From NCBI GenBank assembly GCA_009692115.1, contig SHZU01000003.1:99079-163078 (forward strand): 64,000 bases of DNA. The letters run 5' to 3'. The translations under genes and the position numbers were made by a program. Each line of letters opens with the position of its first letter. Within the stretch, counting starts at the first letter, position 1. Under the pieces are notes generated by a model that was not told where the DNA came from, searched no databases, and worked only from the letters and a program-made list of their open reading frames with translations. This DNA comes from Gemmatimonadota bacterium. GTDB lineage: Bacteria > Gemmatimonadota > Gemmatimonadetes > Gemmatimonadales > GWC2-71-9. Shown piece by piece: positions 8,071-19,538 of this stretch.

Positions 8071-9264
8071 GTGTGGGCCGACCGTCACGTCGTGGTCGGC
8101 GTGACGGGTGGCATCGCGTGCTACAAGGCCTGCCATCTCGTCCGTCGACTCGTCGAAGCAGGCGCTCGGGTTGATGTCGTCCTGACTCGGGGGGCAGCCG
8201 AGTTCGTTCAGCCGCTGACGTTTGAAGCCCTGTCGGGCCGCCCGGTCCTGGCCTCGCTCTGGGAGCCGGAGCGCGCCCTCGACCACGTCCGCCTGGGCCA
8301 AACCGCCGATCTGATTGTCGTCGCGCCCGCCACCGCCCATTTCCTCGGCCGACTCGCCGCCGGCATGGCCGACGACTTCTTGACCGCCCTTTGCTTGGCC
8401 CGGACCAAGCCGCTGCTGGTTGCCCCTGCCATGAATGACGCGATGTTTGCCGCCGACGCCACCCAAGAGAACCTTCGACGGCTGACCGACCGGGGCGTGG
8501 CCGTGGTGGGTCCCGAGCGCGGGGCGTTGGCCGAAGGGCCGTCCGACCGTCCCGGCCGGATGAGCGAACCGGAGACGATCCTGCACCATGCCGCCCGGGC
8601 ACTCAGCGGCCGGTCGTCGTTGGCGGGACGTCGCGTCGTGGTGACGGCCGGGCCGACTCGCGAGGCTCTCGACCCGGTCCGGGTCATCACGAATCGGTCG
8701 AGTGGTAAGATGGGATTTCGGATTGCCCAGGCTGCCTGGTACCGGGGCGCCTCGGTCCGGCTCATTTCCGGGCCGAGTGGCGAACCGGACCCCGTGGGTG
8801 TCGAGGTCGAGCGGATCGAAACCACCGCCCAACTTGGGCAGGCCGTCCGACAGGCCCTCCCGACGGCCAACGTCCTGATCATGGCGGCCGCACCGGCCGA
8901 CTACCGGCCGACGGTTCCGCTCGATCGCAAGCGTCCCCGGCAAGCGGGCCCCTTGTCGGTTGAGCTCGAACCGACCGAGGATATCTTGGCCGCAACGAGG
9001 CCGATCAGGAAACCGGGGGCCCTGATGGTGGGCTTTGTGCCGGAAACCGGCCAGGCCGTCGAGAAGGCCGCCGCCAAATTGGTCAAAAAGGGACTAGATC
9101 TGATCGTGGCGAATGATGCCTTGGAGCCGGGGGCGGGGTTCGAGGTCGATACCAATCGGGTCACCATCATCGACGCGTCCTGGGGGAAGCAGGTGGTGCC
9201 GTTCGGAACCAAAGCTGAGGTTGCGGAAGCCATCGTCAAGGCGGTCGAGGTGCGGCTTGGATGA
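8071..9264 (+). CDS. coaBC: Bifunctional phosphopantothenoylcysteine decarboxylase/synthetase
   Basis: A 397-aa coenzyme A biosynthesis enzyme. The N-terminal flavodoxin-like CoaC half (about 1-180) shows [10 protein letters not shown], the [17 protein letters not shown] region and PAMN-AM. The C-terminal CoaB half (about 185-397) shows [24 protein letters not shown] and AAPADYRP. In the CoaC flap the usual active-site cysteine (Cys158 in E. coli, in ACG--GPGRM) aligns with Glu155 in [13 protein letters not shown], which is unusual. GTG start, two bases after rpoZ. Confidence 0.94.
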   Translation: [397 protein letters not shown]

Positions 9265-10036
9265 TCTTCGGCGGCGGTACCTCAAGCAACAAGCGGAACT
9301 CGGTGGAAAGGAACTGGTCATGAGCGGTGCCCGGCCGCGAGCCACCGCGTCGGCGGGGCCCGAGGAGAGTCCGGCTGCGGTGACCGCCCCGGCGGCCAAG
9401 GATTGGAGGGTCGGTGCGCCCCCCATTCCAGGGCCGGGGCTCACCATCGGCGAGCCGGACGGCCGCCTGGGGGCCGCGCCGTTGGCATGGGCCACTCTGG
9501 CCGACGTGGCCAAAGCGGCCAAGGCCTGTACCAGGTGTTTCTTGGCCCAGGGGCGCGCCAATGTGGTACCTGGGGAAGGCAATCCCCGAGCCCAACTGCT
9601 GCTCGTGGGCGAGGGGCCCGGGCAAACCGAAGACCAGACCGGCCGGCCCTTTGTCGGGCGGGCCGGTGAATTGCTGACCGGCATCCTTCGGGCCATCGGA
9701 TTCGAGCGAGACCAAGTCTTCATCTGCAACGTGGTCAAGTGCCGGCCGCCCCAGAATCGGAAACCGCTGCCGGACGAAATGGCGAGTTGCTCGCCGTTTC
9801 TCGAGGCGCAGTTGGCCCTGATCCAGCCCAAGGTCATTCTCGCGCTCGGTGCCACGGCGGCCGAGGCACTCCTCGGAAGCAAGCGGAGCCTATCCGATCT
9901 TCGCCTGAAGGTGCATTCTTATCGGGGCACGCCGTTGGTGGTGACTTACCACCCCGCCGCGTTGCTTCGAAACCCCAACTGGAAAAAGCCTACCTGGGAT
10001 GACGTCCGCATCGCCCGACAACTCGTCGAACGCTGA
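9257..10036 (+). CDS. Family 4 (iron-sulfur) uracil-DNA glycosylase
   Basis: A DNA repair enzyme that removes uracil from DNA. The core shows LLLVGEGPGQTEDQTGRPFVGRAGELL (motif A region), FICNVVKCRPPQNRKP with cluster cysteines, and VVTYHPAALLR near the end. The cluster ligands include the CTRC pair about 90 residues in. The TTG at 9257 was chosen because the N-terminal YLKQQAELGG helix is a common family feature; an ATG at 9320 with a better ribosome-binding site is the alternative. It overlaps coaBC at its start and dnaB at its end. Confidence 0.9.
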   Translation: MDDLRRRYLKQQAELGGKELVMSGARPRATASAGPEESPAAVTAPAAKDWRVGAPPIPGPGLTIGEPDGRLGAAPLAWATLADVAKAAKACTRCFLAQGRANVVPGEGNPRAQLLLVGEGPGQTEDQTGRPFVGRAGELLTGILRAIGFERDQVFICNVVKCRPPQNRKPLPDEMASCSPFLEAQLALIQPKVILALGATAAEALLGSKRSLSDLRLKVHSYRGTPLVVTYHPAALLRNPNWKKPTWDDVRIARQLVER

Positions 10037-11375
10037 TCCGCTCCGCGGGGCACCATGGAGCCAAGAGGCCGAACAGGCCGTCTTGGGGGCGATGATCCTC
10101 GACCAGGACGCGGCGCTTCGGGCCGCGGAGCAGATCGACCATTCGATGTTCTACAAGGAACCGCACCGGAGACTCTTCCGGGCCATGGTGGCCTTGACGG
10201 AACAGCGCGTGGTAATCGATCACATCACCCTTCGCGACGAGTTGGTCCGCCGCAACGAACTCGAGCTCGCCGGCGGCATGGAGTACATCGCCGAGATGGT
10301 CGAGTCGGTCTCGACGGCCGCCAATCTCGAGCATCATGCCCGGATCGTCAAAGACAAGGCGATTCTGCGCCGGCTGATCGAGGTGTCGACCAAGACCATC
10401 ACCGAGGCCTATGACGCCCGGCTGTCGACGGCCGAACTCGTTGATCAGGCCGAGTCGCGGATCTTCAAGATCTCTCAAGAGCGGCGGTCCGACGGCTTCG
10501 TCCGGATCAAAGAGATGCTGTGGCCGACCATGGAGCGCATTGAAACGCTTCAAAAGAGCGGCAAATCGGTTACCGGAGTTCCGAGCGGCTTTGCAGATTT
10601 GGATGAGATGACGTCGGGGTTCCAGAAGTCCGAGTTGATCATCGTGGCGGCGCGTCCGTCCATGGGCAAGACGGCCTTCTGTCTCAATATCGCAACCCAA
10701 GCCGCCGTCGATGGTCATGGGGTGGCCATTTTCTCCCTGGAAATGTCGAAGGATTCACTGGTGCAACGGATGCTCTGTGCGGAGGCCCGGGTCGACAGTC
10801 AGGCCGTGCGTCGCGGCCTGCTCAAAGACCGCGACTTCACGAACCTGGCTCGGGCGGCCGGCGTCATGGGGCAATGTCCGGTGTGGATTGACGACACGCC
10901 GGCTATCACCCTGCTCGAGATGCGGGGCAAGGCCCGCCGGCTCAAGGCGGACAACGATCTCGGGATGATTATCGTCGACTACCTCCAGCTGATGCGGAGT
11001 CCGGAATACGCGGAAAATCGGGTTCAGGAGGTCTCGGACATTTCGCGGTCCCTCAAGGCCCTGGCCCGGGAACTCGAAGTGCCGGTCATGGCCCTGTCGC
11101 AGCTCTCCCGGGCCTCCGAACAGCGGGGCGGCGATCGCCGTCCGCAACTGTCCGACCTCCGCGACTCCGGGGCGATCGAGCAGGACGCCGACATCGTGAT
11201 GTTCATTCATCGGCCCGAGTATTACGACCGGGAGGACGAGAGCAAAAAAGGCCTGGCCGAGATCATGCTGTCCAAGCATCGGAACGGCCCGACCGGTGAG
11301 GTCATCCTCCGGTTCACCAAGGAATACACCCGGTTTGACAGCTTTACCGCCCGGGACAACGCCGGTCACGGATGA
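9999..11375 (+). CDS. dnaB: Replicative DNA helicase DnaB
   Basis: A 458-aa hexameric helicase that unwinds DNA at the replication fork. The N-terminal domain (PWSQEAEQAVLGAMILD) is followed by a linker and a RecA-like domain with Walker A ARPSMGKTAF at about residues 218-227, Walker B IIVDYLQLM and the arginine-finger region SQLSR-SE-R. Length is typical and no intein interrupts the Walker motifs. The ATG lies 38 bases inside the end of the glycosylase gene, in another frame. Confidence 0.97.
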   Translation: MTSASPDNSSNADPLRGAPWSQEAEQAVLGAMILDQDAALRAAEQIDHSMFYKEPHRRLFRAMVALTEQRVVIDHITLRDELVRRNELELAGGMEYIAEMVESVSTAANLEHHARIVKDKAILRRLIEVSTKTITEAYDARLSTAELVDQAESRIFKISQERRSDGFVRIKEMLWPTMERIETLQKSGKSVTGVPSGFADLDEMTSGFQKSELIIVAARPSMGKTAFCLNIATQAAVDGHGVAIFSLEMSKDSLVQRMLCAEARVDSQAVRRGLLKDRDFTNLARAAGVMGQCPVWIDDTPAITLLEMRGKARRLKADNDLGMIIVDYLQLMRSPEYAENRVQEVSDISRSLKALARELEVPVMALSQLSRASEQRGGDRRPQLSDLRDSGAIEQDADIVMFIHRPEYYDREDESKKGLAEIMLSKHRNGPTGEVILRFTKEYTRFDSFTARDNAGHG

Positions 11376-12739
11376 TGGCCCGAGCCAAATCGGTGTATCT
11401 CTGCGCCGAGTGCGGCCATGAACATCCGAAGTGGGTCGGCCGGTGTGAGGCATGCGCCGCCTGGAACGCGGTGGCGGAGGAACGGCTGCCCGCCACCGCC
11501 GGACCTCGGCGGTCCGCGAAAGATGGGGCCCCGGCGCGGCGTCCGGATCGGGTCAAGGCGTTAGGCGATGTCGCCGGCGAGAAGCTCCACCGTTGGTCGT
11601 TGGGGATTCCCGAACTCGATTTTGTGTTCGGAGGCGGGTTGGTCCCCGGGTCGATGTCGCTGATCGGTGGCGAGCCGGGCATCGGGAAATCCACCTTGCT
11701 CCTCCAGGCCTCCGCCCGGATGGTCGAAAGCGGCCGTCGGGTGCTCTACGCCAGCGGGGAGGAATCGGCCGAACAGATCCGGCTCCGGTCCGATCGGATG
11801 GTCGAGGATGCGAGCGGGGTTCTGGTCCTTGGCGAGACCCACCTCGAGTCGGTGCTGGCCGCGACGCGGGAGGTTCGGGCCGACCTCCTCATTCTCGACT
11901 CGATCCAAACCGCCTTTTCCGATTCCCTCGAAGGCGCCCCCGGAAGTGTCGGCCAGGTTCGGGAGTCGGCCGCCCTGCTGATGCGGTTCGCCAAGGAAAC
12001 CGGCGTGGCCGTCATGGTCGTCGGTCATGTCACCAAGGGGGGCATGCTGGCAGGGCCCAAGACCTTGGAGCACATCGTCGATACGGTGCTTTATTTCGAA
12101 GGCGAACCCTCCCTCAACTACCGGCTGCTTCGGGCCACCAAGAATCGGTTTGGGTCGGTCGACGAGTTGGGCGTTTTCTCCATGACCGAGCGGGGCCTCC
12201 TCGGTGTCCCGAATCCATCGGCGGTGTTCCTCGCCTCGCGGTCGGCCGGAACGAGCGGCAGCGCCGTGACCGCCTTGATGGAGGGGACTCGGCCAGTATT
12301 GGTCGAGGTCCAGGCCTTGGCCGCGCCCTCCGGCTACGGGACCCCGCAGCGAGTGGCCACCGGGCTCGACCCCAAACGTCTCGCGGTACTGCTGGCGGTG
12401 CTGGAGCGACGCGCCGGCCAGCGGTTCGCCAACCTCGATGTGTTCGTCCAGGTTACCGGTGGGGTGCGGCTGAACGAACCCGGCGCGGACTTGGCCGTCG
12501 CGGCGGCGCTGGTCTCCAGTCTGACCAACTGCCCGACGCCTGCGGATGCCCTGTTCCTGGGTGAGGTCGGTTTGGGTGGCGAGGTCCGCCCGGTCGGCGG
12601 CGTCGACCGGCGCTTGGCGGAAGCCGGACGGTTGGGGTTCCTGCGGGCATTCGGATCGGGGCGCCACGTCTCGGTCAGCGGGGTCCGCACGATTCCACTG
12701 GATCATGTCGAAGAACTCGTTCGGGCCTTCGCGGCCTGA
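11372..12739 (+). CDS. radA: DNA repair protein RadA
   Basis: A 455-aa recombination protein that promotes branch migration. It has the N-terminal zinc finger (CAECGHEHPKWVGRCEAC), Walker A GGEPGIGKST at about residue 98, the RadA-specific KNRFG motif at about residue 256 and a C-terminal Lon-protease-like domain (VTGGVRLNEPGADLAVAAALVSS). The start overlaps the dnaB stop by four bases (ATGA); two ATGs in tandem are possible starts. Confidence 0.97.
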   Translation: MMARAKSVYLCAECGHEHPKWVGRCEACAAWNAVAEERLPATAGPRRSAKDGAPARRPDRVKALGDVAGEKLHRWSLGIPELDFVFGGGLVPGSMSLIGGEPGIGKSTLLLQASARMVESGRRVLYASGEESAEQIRLRSDRMVEDASGVLVLGETHLESVLAATREVRADLLILDSIQTAFSDSLEGAPGSVGQVRESAALLMRFAKETGVAVMVVGHVTKGGMLAGPKTLEHIVDTVLYFEGEPSLNYRLLRATKNRFGSVDELGVFSMTERGLLGVPNPSAVFLASRSAGTSGSAVTALMEGTRPVLVEVQALAAPSGYGTPQRVATGLDPKRLAVLLAVLERRAGQRFANLDVFVQVTGGVRLNEPGADLAVAAALVSSLTNCPTPADALFLGEVGLGGEVRPVGGVDRRLAEAGRLGFLRAFGSGRHVSVSGVRTIPLDHVEELVRAFAA

Positions 12740-13427
12740 CGTCGGCGTCGTGGTGGTCGCCGCCGGCCGGGGCCTTCGGGCCGGTGCCGGCCCGGCCAAG
12801 CAGTTTCGGCCCATCGCCGGCGTTCCGATGCTGCTCCGGTCCCTTCGTCCTTTTCTGATGCACCCGGCCGTCCACGTCGTCGTGGTCGTGGTGCCCGTCG
12901 AGGTGGCGGCCAAGCCCCCCGATTGGCTCGGGTCGCTGGCCGGTGAGCGACTCCGGGTGGTGGCTGGGGGGGCGGAGCGGCTCGATTCCGTTGAGGCCGG
13001 CGTGGCCGGCTGCGGAACGGACGTCGCGGTGATCCTGGTTCACGACGGGGCGAGGCCGTTCGTCGACCCGGGCGTGATCGGTGCCGTGATTGCCGAAGCC
13101 CGGTCGGGCCGGGGAGCCGTGGCGGCCGTCCCCCTCTCCGACACGCTGAAGTCCGCGACGAGGGGCCCCGGCCCGATCCATATTCTCGGCACGGTCCCGC
13201 GGGAGGGACTCTGGCGGGCCCAGACTCCGCAGGGCTTTCCCCGGACCATGTTGGCCGCAGCGCTCGCGGCGGCCCGCCGGGAGGGCCGTGGTGCCACCGA
13301 TGACGCCGCCCTCTGCGAGGCGATCGGCGCGCCGGTCACGCTGATCGAAGATCTGACGACGAACTTCAAGGTCACCTCCGCCGCTGATTTCGTGTTGGCC
13401 GAGGCGGTGGCCAAGGAGTGGCGCTGA
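12705..13427 (+). CDS. ispD: 2-C-methyl-D-erythritol 4-phosphate cytidylyltransferase
   Basis: Third step of the MEP isoprenoid pathway: CTP plus MEP gives CDP-ME. The N-terminal nucleotide-binding loop is AAGRGLRAGAGPAKQF, and the substrate motif LVHDGARPFV plus WRAQTPQGFP and TDDA are present. The ATG at 12705, inside the end of radA, gives a 240-aa protein of normal length; the longer open frame upstream is not homologous. Its stop overlaps the start of the next gene (TGATG). Confidence 0.93.
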   Translation: MSKNSFGPSRPDVGVVVVAAGRGLRAGAGPAKQFRPIAGVPMLLRSLRPFLMHPAVHVVVVVVPVEVAAKPPDWLGSLAGERLRVVAGGAERLDSVEAGVAGCGTDVAVILVHDGARPFVDPGVIGAVIAEARSGRGAVAAVPLSDTLKSATRGPGPIHILGTVPREGLWRAQTPQGFPRTMLAAALAAARREGRGATDDAALCEAIGAPVTLIEDLTTNFKVTSAADFVLAEAVAKEWR

Positions 13428-14074
13428 TGGTTCCGTTTCGGACCGAAGCGGAGGTGGCCGCCGCCACGGCGGCGATTCGCGATCACTTCGGCCGCGGGGG
13501 GCTGATCGGGTATCCCACCGAAACCGTGTATGGGTTGGGTTCTCTGCCTAACGATGCCGGACTTGACGCCTTGGCCGCTCTGAAAGGGCGCCCTCCCCGG
13601 AAGCCGTTTCTACTCCTGATCTCAGGCCGGCCGATGGCCGAGCGATTTGGGCTGGTGTTCAGCGCGGCGGCCCGGGCCATGGCCGAGGCGTTCTGGCCCG
13701 GCCCCCTCACCTTGGTCCTGCCCGGCGGCGAGGGCCATCTGCCGCGCCGGCTTCGGGGCCAAGGGGGCGGCGTCGCGGTCCGCCACACCGGCCACCGCGG
13801 GATGGCGTCATTGGTCGTCGCCCTCGATACCCCGATTACCTCGACCTCGGCCAATCGACCCGGCGGCCCGACGGCGCCGGGCGCGGCGAAGATCGAGGAG
13901 TTGTTTCCGGCGGCGGTGGCCAACGGAACCCTGATGATTCTGGATGGCGGAGTCCTCGGGAACGTGCCGCCATCGACCTTGATCGACTGCACCACCACGG
14001 TACCCTCGATGATTCGCGAAGGGGCGATCCCCCGAGACGAGTTACGCCGGGCCGTCGGGAGGCTGGCGCCGTGA
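13427..14074 (+). CDS. tsaC: Sua5/YciO/YrdC-family L-threonylcarbamoyladenylate synthase
   Basis: A 215-aa enzyme making threonylcarbamoyl-AMP for t6A tRNA modification. Family features are the YPTETVYGLG loop near the N-terminus, the KGRP-RKPF motif, FWPGPLTLVLP, VRHTGH and STSANRPGG. The ATG at 13427 overlaps the ispD stop; a GTG nine bases earlier is the alternative. The C-terminal Sua5 domain of about 130 aa is absent, so this is the short YrdC/TsaC form. Confidence 0.93.
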   Translation: MVPFRTEAEVAAATAAIRDHFGRGGLIGYPTETVYGLGSLPNDAGLDALAALKGRPPRKPFLLLISGRPMAERFGLVFSAAARAMAEAFWPGPLTLVLPGGEGHLPRRLRGQGGGVAVRHTGHRGMASLVVALDTPITSTSANRPGGPTAPGAAKIEELFPAAVANGTLMILDGGVLGNVPPSTLIDCTTTVPSMIREGAIPRDELRRAVGRLAP

Positions 14075-14535
14075 TTCGGGTTCTAGTGGTCTGTACCGGG
14101 AATACCTGCCGAAGCCCGCTGGCTGAGGCCCTCCTTCGCCGGACGATTGAGGAGACTGGGCGGACCGATATAGCCGTCACGTCCGCGGGGACTGGGGCGT
14201 GGGACGGGGCGCCCGCGTCTGAAGGGTCGTACCTCGTCGCCTTGGAGCACGGGCTCGATCTCTCCGCCCACCGGGCCCGGCTCCTGACCCGGGCCATGGT
14301 GGAGGAGAGCCAGCTGGTCCTCACCATGTCCCGGACCCACCTCGCCCGGGTTCGGGAGCTCGGCGGCGCGGGGCGGGCGCACCTCCTCGGGGAATTCAGC
14401 GGTTTCACCGGCGCTCGAGGCGAAATCGACGACCCGTTTGGCGGAGATCTCGAAGAGTACCGCGCCACGCTGAAAACCCTGGCGGGGATCATGCGGGCTG
14501 TAGTGGCCCGGCTCAACGGCAGCACCCCGTCATGA
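14071..14535 (+). CDS. Low-molecular-weight protein-tyrosine-phosphatase family protein
   Basis: A 154-aa protein with the C-x5-R-S phosphatase loop CTGNTCRSP near the N-terminus (Cys8, Arg14) and the acid loop EIDDPFGG near residue 127. In many bacteria genes of this type follow a Sua5-like gene, as here. Members dephosphorylate protein tyrosine or, in Bacillus YwlE, protein arginine phosphate. Residue five of the loop (Thr12) matters: YwlE uses Thr at the matching position to select phosphoarginine. The loop CTGNTCRS is the YwlE-type sequence, which suits a genome with McsB, so an arginine phosphatase role is plausible. Confidence 0.88.
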   Translation: MIRVLVVCTGNTCRSPLAEALLRRTIEETGRTDIAVTSAGTGAWDGAPASEGSYLVALEHGLDLSAHRARLLTRAMVEESQLVLTMSRTHLARVRELGGAGRAHLLGEFSGFTGARGEIDDPFGGDLEEYRATLKTLAGIMRAVVARLNGSTPS

Positions 14536-15300
14536 TCTCCGGTCGCACCAGAGTGTTCGCGCTGTTGGGCAATCCCGTCAGCCATTCCCTGTCACCCGCC
14601 ATGTACAACGCCGCCTTTGGGGCGCTCGGTCTCGATGCGGTGTACGTCGCCCTCCGATGCGAGGCCTCCGAGTTGGGATCGCTGATGCAGGGGCTGGCGG
14701 GGGGCGGGGGCGGGGGAAACGTCACCATTCCGCACAAACGCGCCGCGGCGATCCTGGTCCGACCGATCGCCGAAAGCCCACTGGTAGGCTGCAACACCTT
14801 TTGGGGTGAGGCAGGTGATTTGATCGGTGACGATACCGATTCACTCGGCATCCGGGCGGCGTTTGACTGCCTCGGCCGCCCGGCTGGGACCTGGCTGGTG
14901 CTCGGGAGTGGTGGGAGCGCCATCGCGGCGGCCCTGGCCGCCGGCTCGGTCGGGGCTGGCGTGGCGATTCGGTCTCGGTCGGTGGGCCGGCGAGCCGCGC
15001 TGGCCGCCCAACTCCGATCGTTCGGCATCGCCGTCGAGCCGGAGGCCGGTATCGGGCTGGTGCTTAACTGTACCCCGCTCGGCATGGATCCCTCGGACCC
15101 CTTGCCCCTCCCGGTCGGTGAAATCCCCGCCGGCGCGGCCGTGCTCGATCTGGTCTACGGGCGGCCCGAGACTCAGTGGGTCCGCCTAGCCAGGGCCGCC
15201 GGGCACCGGGCCGCCGATGGCCAGAAAGTGCTGATTGCCCAGGGAGCCGCGGCCTTCGAGCGGTGGTTTCCGGATTCGAAGGCCCCGATCGAGGTGATGC

Positions 15301-15329
<29 letters not shown>
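14532..15329 (+). CDS. aroE: Shikimate dehydrogenase
   Basis: A 265-aa NADPH-dependent enzyme converting 3-dehydroshikimate to shikimate in aromatic amino acid synthesis. The substrate site SHSLSPAMYNAAF, the catalytic lysine in NVTIPHK and the GDDTDSLG motif are present, followed by a Rossmann loop LGSGGSAIA. The glycine run AGGGGGGN just before NVTIPHK is longer than usual. ATGA overlap with the phosphatase gene upstream and a 29-base overlap with comF downstream. Confidence 0.94.
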
Positions 15330-18273
<2,944 letters not shown>

Positions 18274-18274
<1 letters not shown>

Positions 18275-19041
18275 TGGCTCGGGGAAGGATTTTTGCGGCG
18301 AACTGGAAGATGCACCTCGGGCCAGCCGAGGCGCGGGACTACCTGGCCACGTTCCTTGCGGGATTCGAACCGGATCCCGCCGCCCGTTATTGGTTCTTCC
18401 CGAGTGCCGTGAGTCTGGAGGCGGTCGCGGTTGCGCTCAATGGTCACCCCAACATCGCGGTGGGAGCCCAGGACGTGTATTGGGAGCCCAAGGGGGCCTT
18501 CACCGGCGCGACCTCCGCCGGGCTCGCGAAGGCTGCTGGGGCAAGCATCGCGCTGATCGGGCACTCCGAACGGCGCCACGTCTTTGGGGAAACCGTGCCC
18601 GAGACGGCGCGGAAGCTTCGGGCAGTGCTCGGGAACGGCCTGACGCCGCTGCTCTGCGTCGGGGAGACGGTGGCCGAACGGGAGGCCGGGACGACGCTCG
18701 AGGTGGTGCTCGGTCAATTGCACGGCGCGCTCGACGGACTGGTCGCGTCCGACCTCGCGAAGGTCGTGGTGGCCTATGAGCCGGTATGGGCCATCGGAAC
18801 CGGCAAGAACGCCCCCCCCGCCGCCGCCGCCGCGGTTCACTCGGCCATCCGGACTGATCTGCGAGGCCACGGGCACCCGGCCCCGGAGGTGCTCTACGGC
18901 GGCAGCGTCAATTTGGGCAACGTCGGCGCCCTGCTCGCCGAGTCGGAGCTCGACGGCGTCTTGGTCGGTGGAGCGAGTCTCGACCCCGCCGGCTGGCGCC
19001 GACTCGTATCGGGCACCTCGCCGCCCGGCTCAAAATCTTGA
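18274..19041 (+). CDS. tpiA: Triosephosphate isomerase
   Basis: A 255-aa TIM-barrel enzyme interconverting DHAP and GAP. Catalytic residues are Lys in NWKMH (about residue 12), His in IGHSERR (about 96) and Glu in AYEPVWAIGTG (about 169). The phosphate-binding GGSVN is present near the C-terminus. Last gene of the glycolytic trio; a promoter-like sequence for secG overlaps its very end. Confidence 0.97.
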
Positions 19042-19067
19042 CGTAGGCTGCCGCCAGCGGCTATCTT
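19038..19067 (+). promoter_or_regulatory. Predicted sigma-70-type promoter for secG
   Basis: TTGACG (19038-19043) and TATCTT (19062-19067) are separated by 18 bases, about 24 bases before the secG ATG. The -35 box overlaps the tpiA stop codon. It is one of the few good -35/-10 pairs in the window. Confidence 0.55.
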
Positions 19068-19090
19068 CACTAGCTAATTCCGAGGCCAAT

Positions 19091-19483
19091 ATGCTCTACG
19101 GGTTCATCCTAACGTTGCTAGTGATCGACGGGCTTCTTCTCGCCGTCGTCGTCCTGTTGCAGGCCGGACAAGGCGGGGGCATGGCCTCGCTTGGCGGCGG
19201 CACCACCGATTTGGTCATGGGCGGCCGTCAAGCGGTCACCATTCTCCACACTCTGTCGTGGTGGACCGGCGGCATCTTCATGACCTTGGCGCTGGTGCTG
19301 TCCTTGATCGCCTCGCGCAGTGCGGTCGGAGCCACGGACGTTCAGCAACGCCTCCGAAACGCTCCAGCTGCGATCGCACCAGCGCCGCTCAACCAGGCCC
19401 CGGCAACGACCGGAGCCGCGGCCCCTTCGGCATCCACGGCGGAGGCTCCAGCCCCCGCGACCCCGGCCGCGGCCACCAAGTAG
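19091..19483 (+). CDS. secG: Preprotein translocase subunit SecG
   Basis: A 130-aa inner-membrane protein of the SecYEG channel. Two transmembrane segments flank the conserved cytoplasmic loop LLQAGQGGGMASLGGG: residues about 2-22 and 50-72. A long Ala/Pro-rich tail follows. The ATG at 19091 begins at the first helix. Placement after tpiA is common among bacteria. Confidence 0.93.
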   Translation: MLYGFILTLLVIDGLLLAVVVLLQAGQGGGMASLGGGTTDLVMGGRQAVTILHTLSWWTGGIFMTLALVLSLIASRSAVGATDVQQRLRNAPAAIAPAPLNQAPATTGAAAPSASTAEAPAPATPAAATK

Positions 19484-19510
19484 ACTAATGATCCACACTG
19501 ACTGTCGTGA

Positions 19511-19538
19511 CGGGGCGCTTCGATGACGGAGCGCCCCG
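19511..19538 (+). promoter_or_regulatory. Hairpin holding the carA start codon
   Basis: CGGGGCGCT (19511-19519) pairs perfectly with AGCGCCCCG (19530-19538). The 10-base loop contains the carA ATG (19523-19525), and CTTTCG follows the stem. It resembles a terminator for secG, but ATG 19523 is the only standard carA start after an in-frame TGA at 19508, so the start codon must lie in the loop. Confidence 0.6.

Noticed and set aside
7228-8943. 571-codon open frame on the minus strand opposite gmk-rpoZ-coaBC
   Set aside because: It spans three recognised genes on the other strand, shows no protein-family motif and is explained by high GC and few stop codons.
18830-18850. GCC-rich run in tpiA as a repeat or frameshift hotspot
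   Set aside because: It encodes an Ala run in an intact enzyme; the frame is kept.
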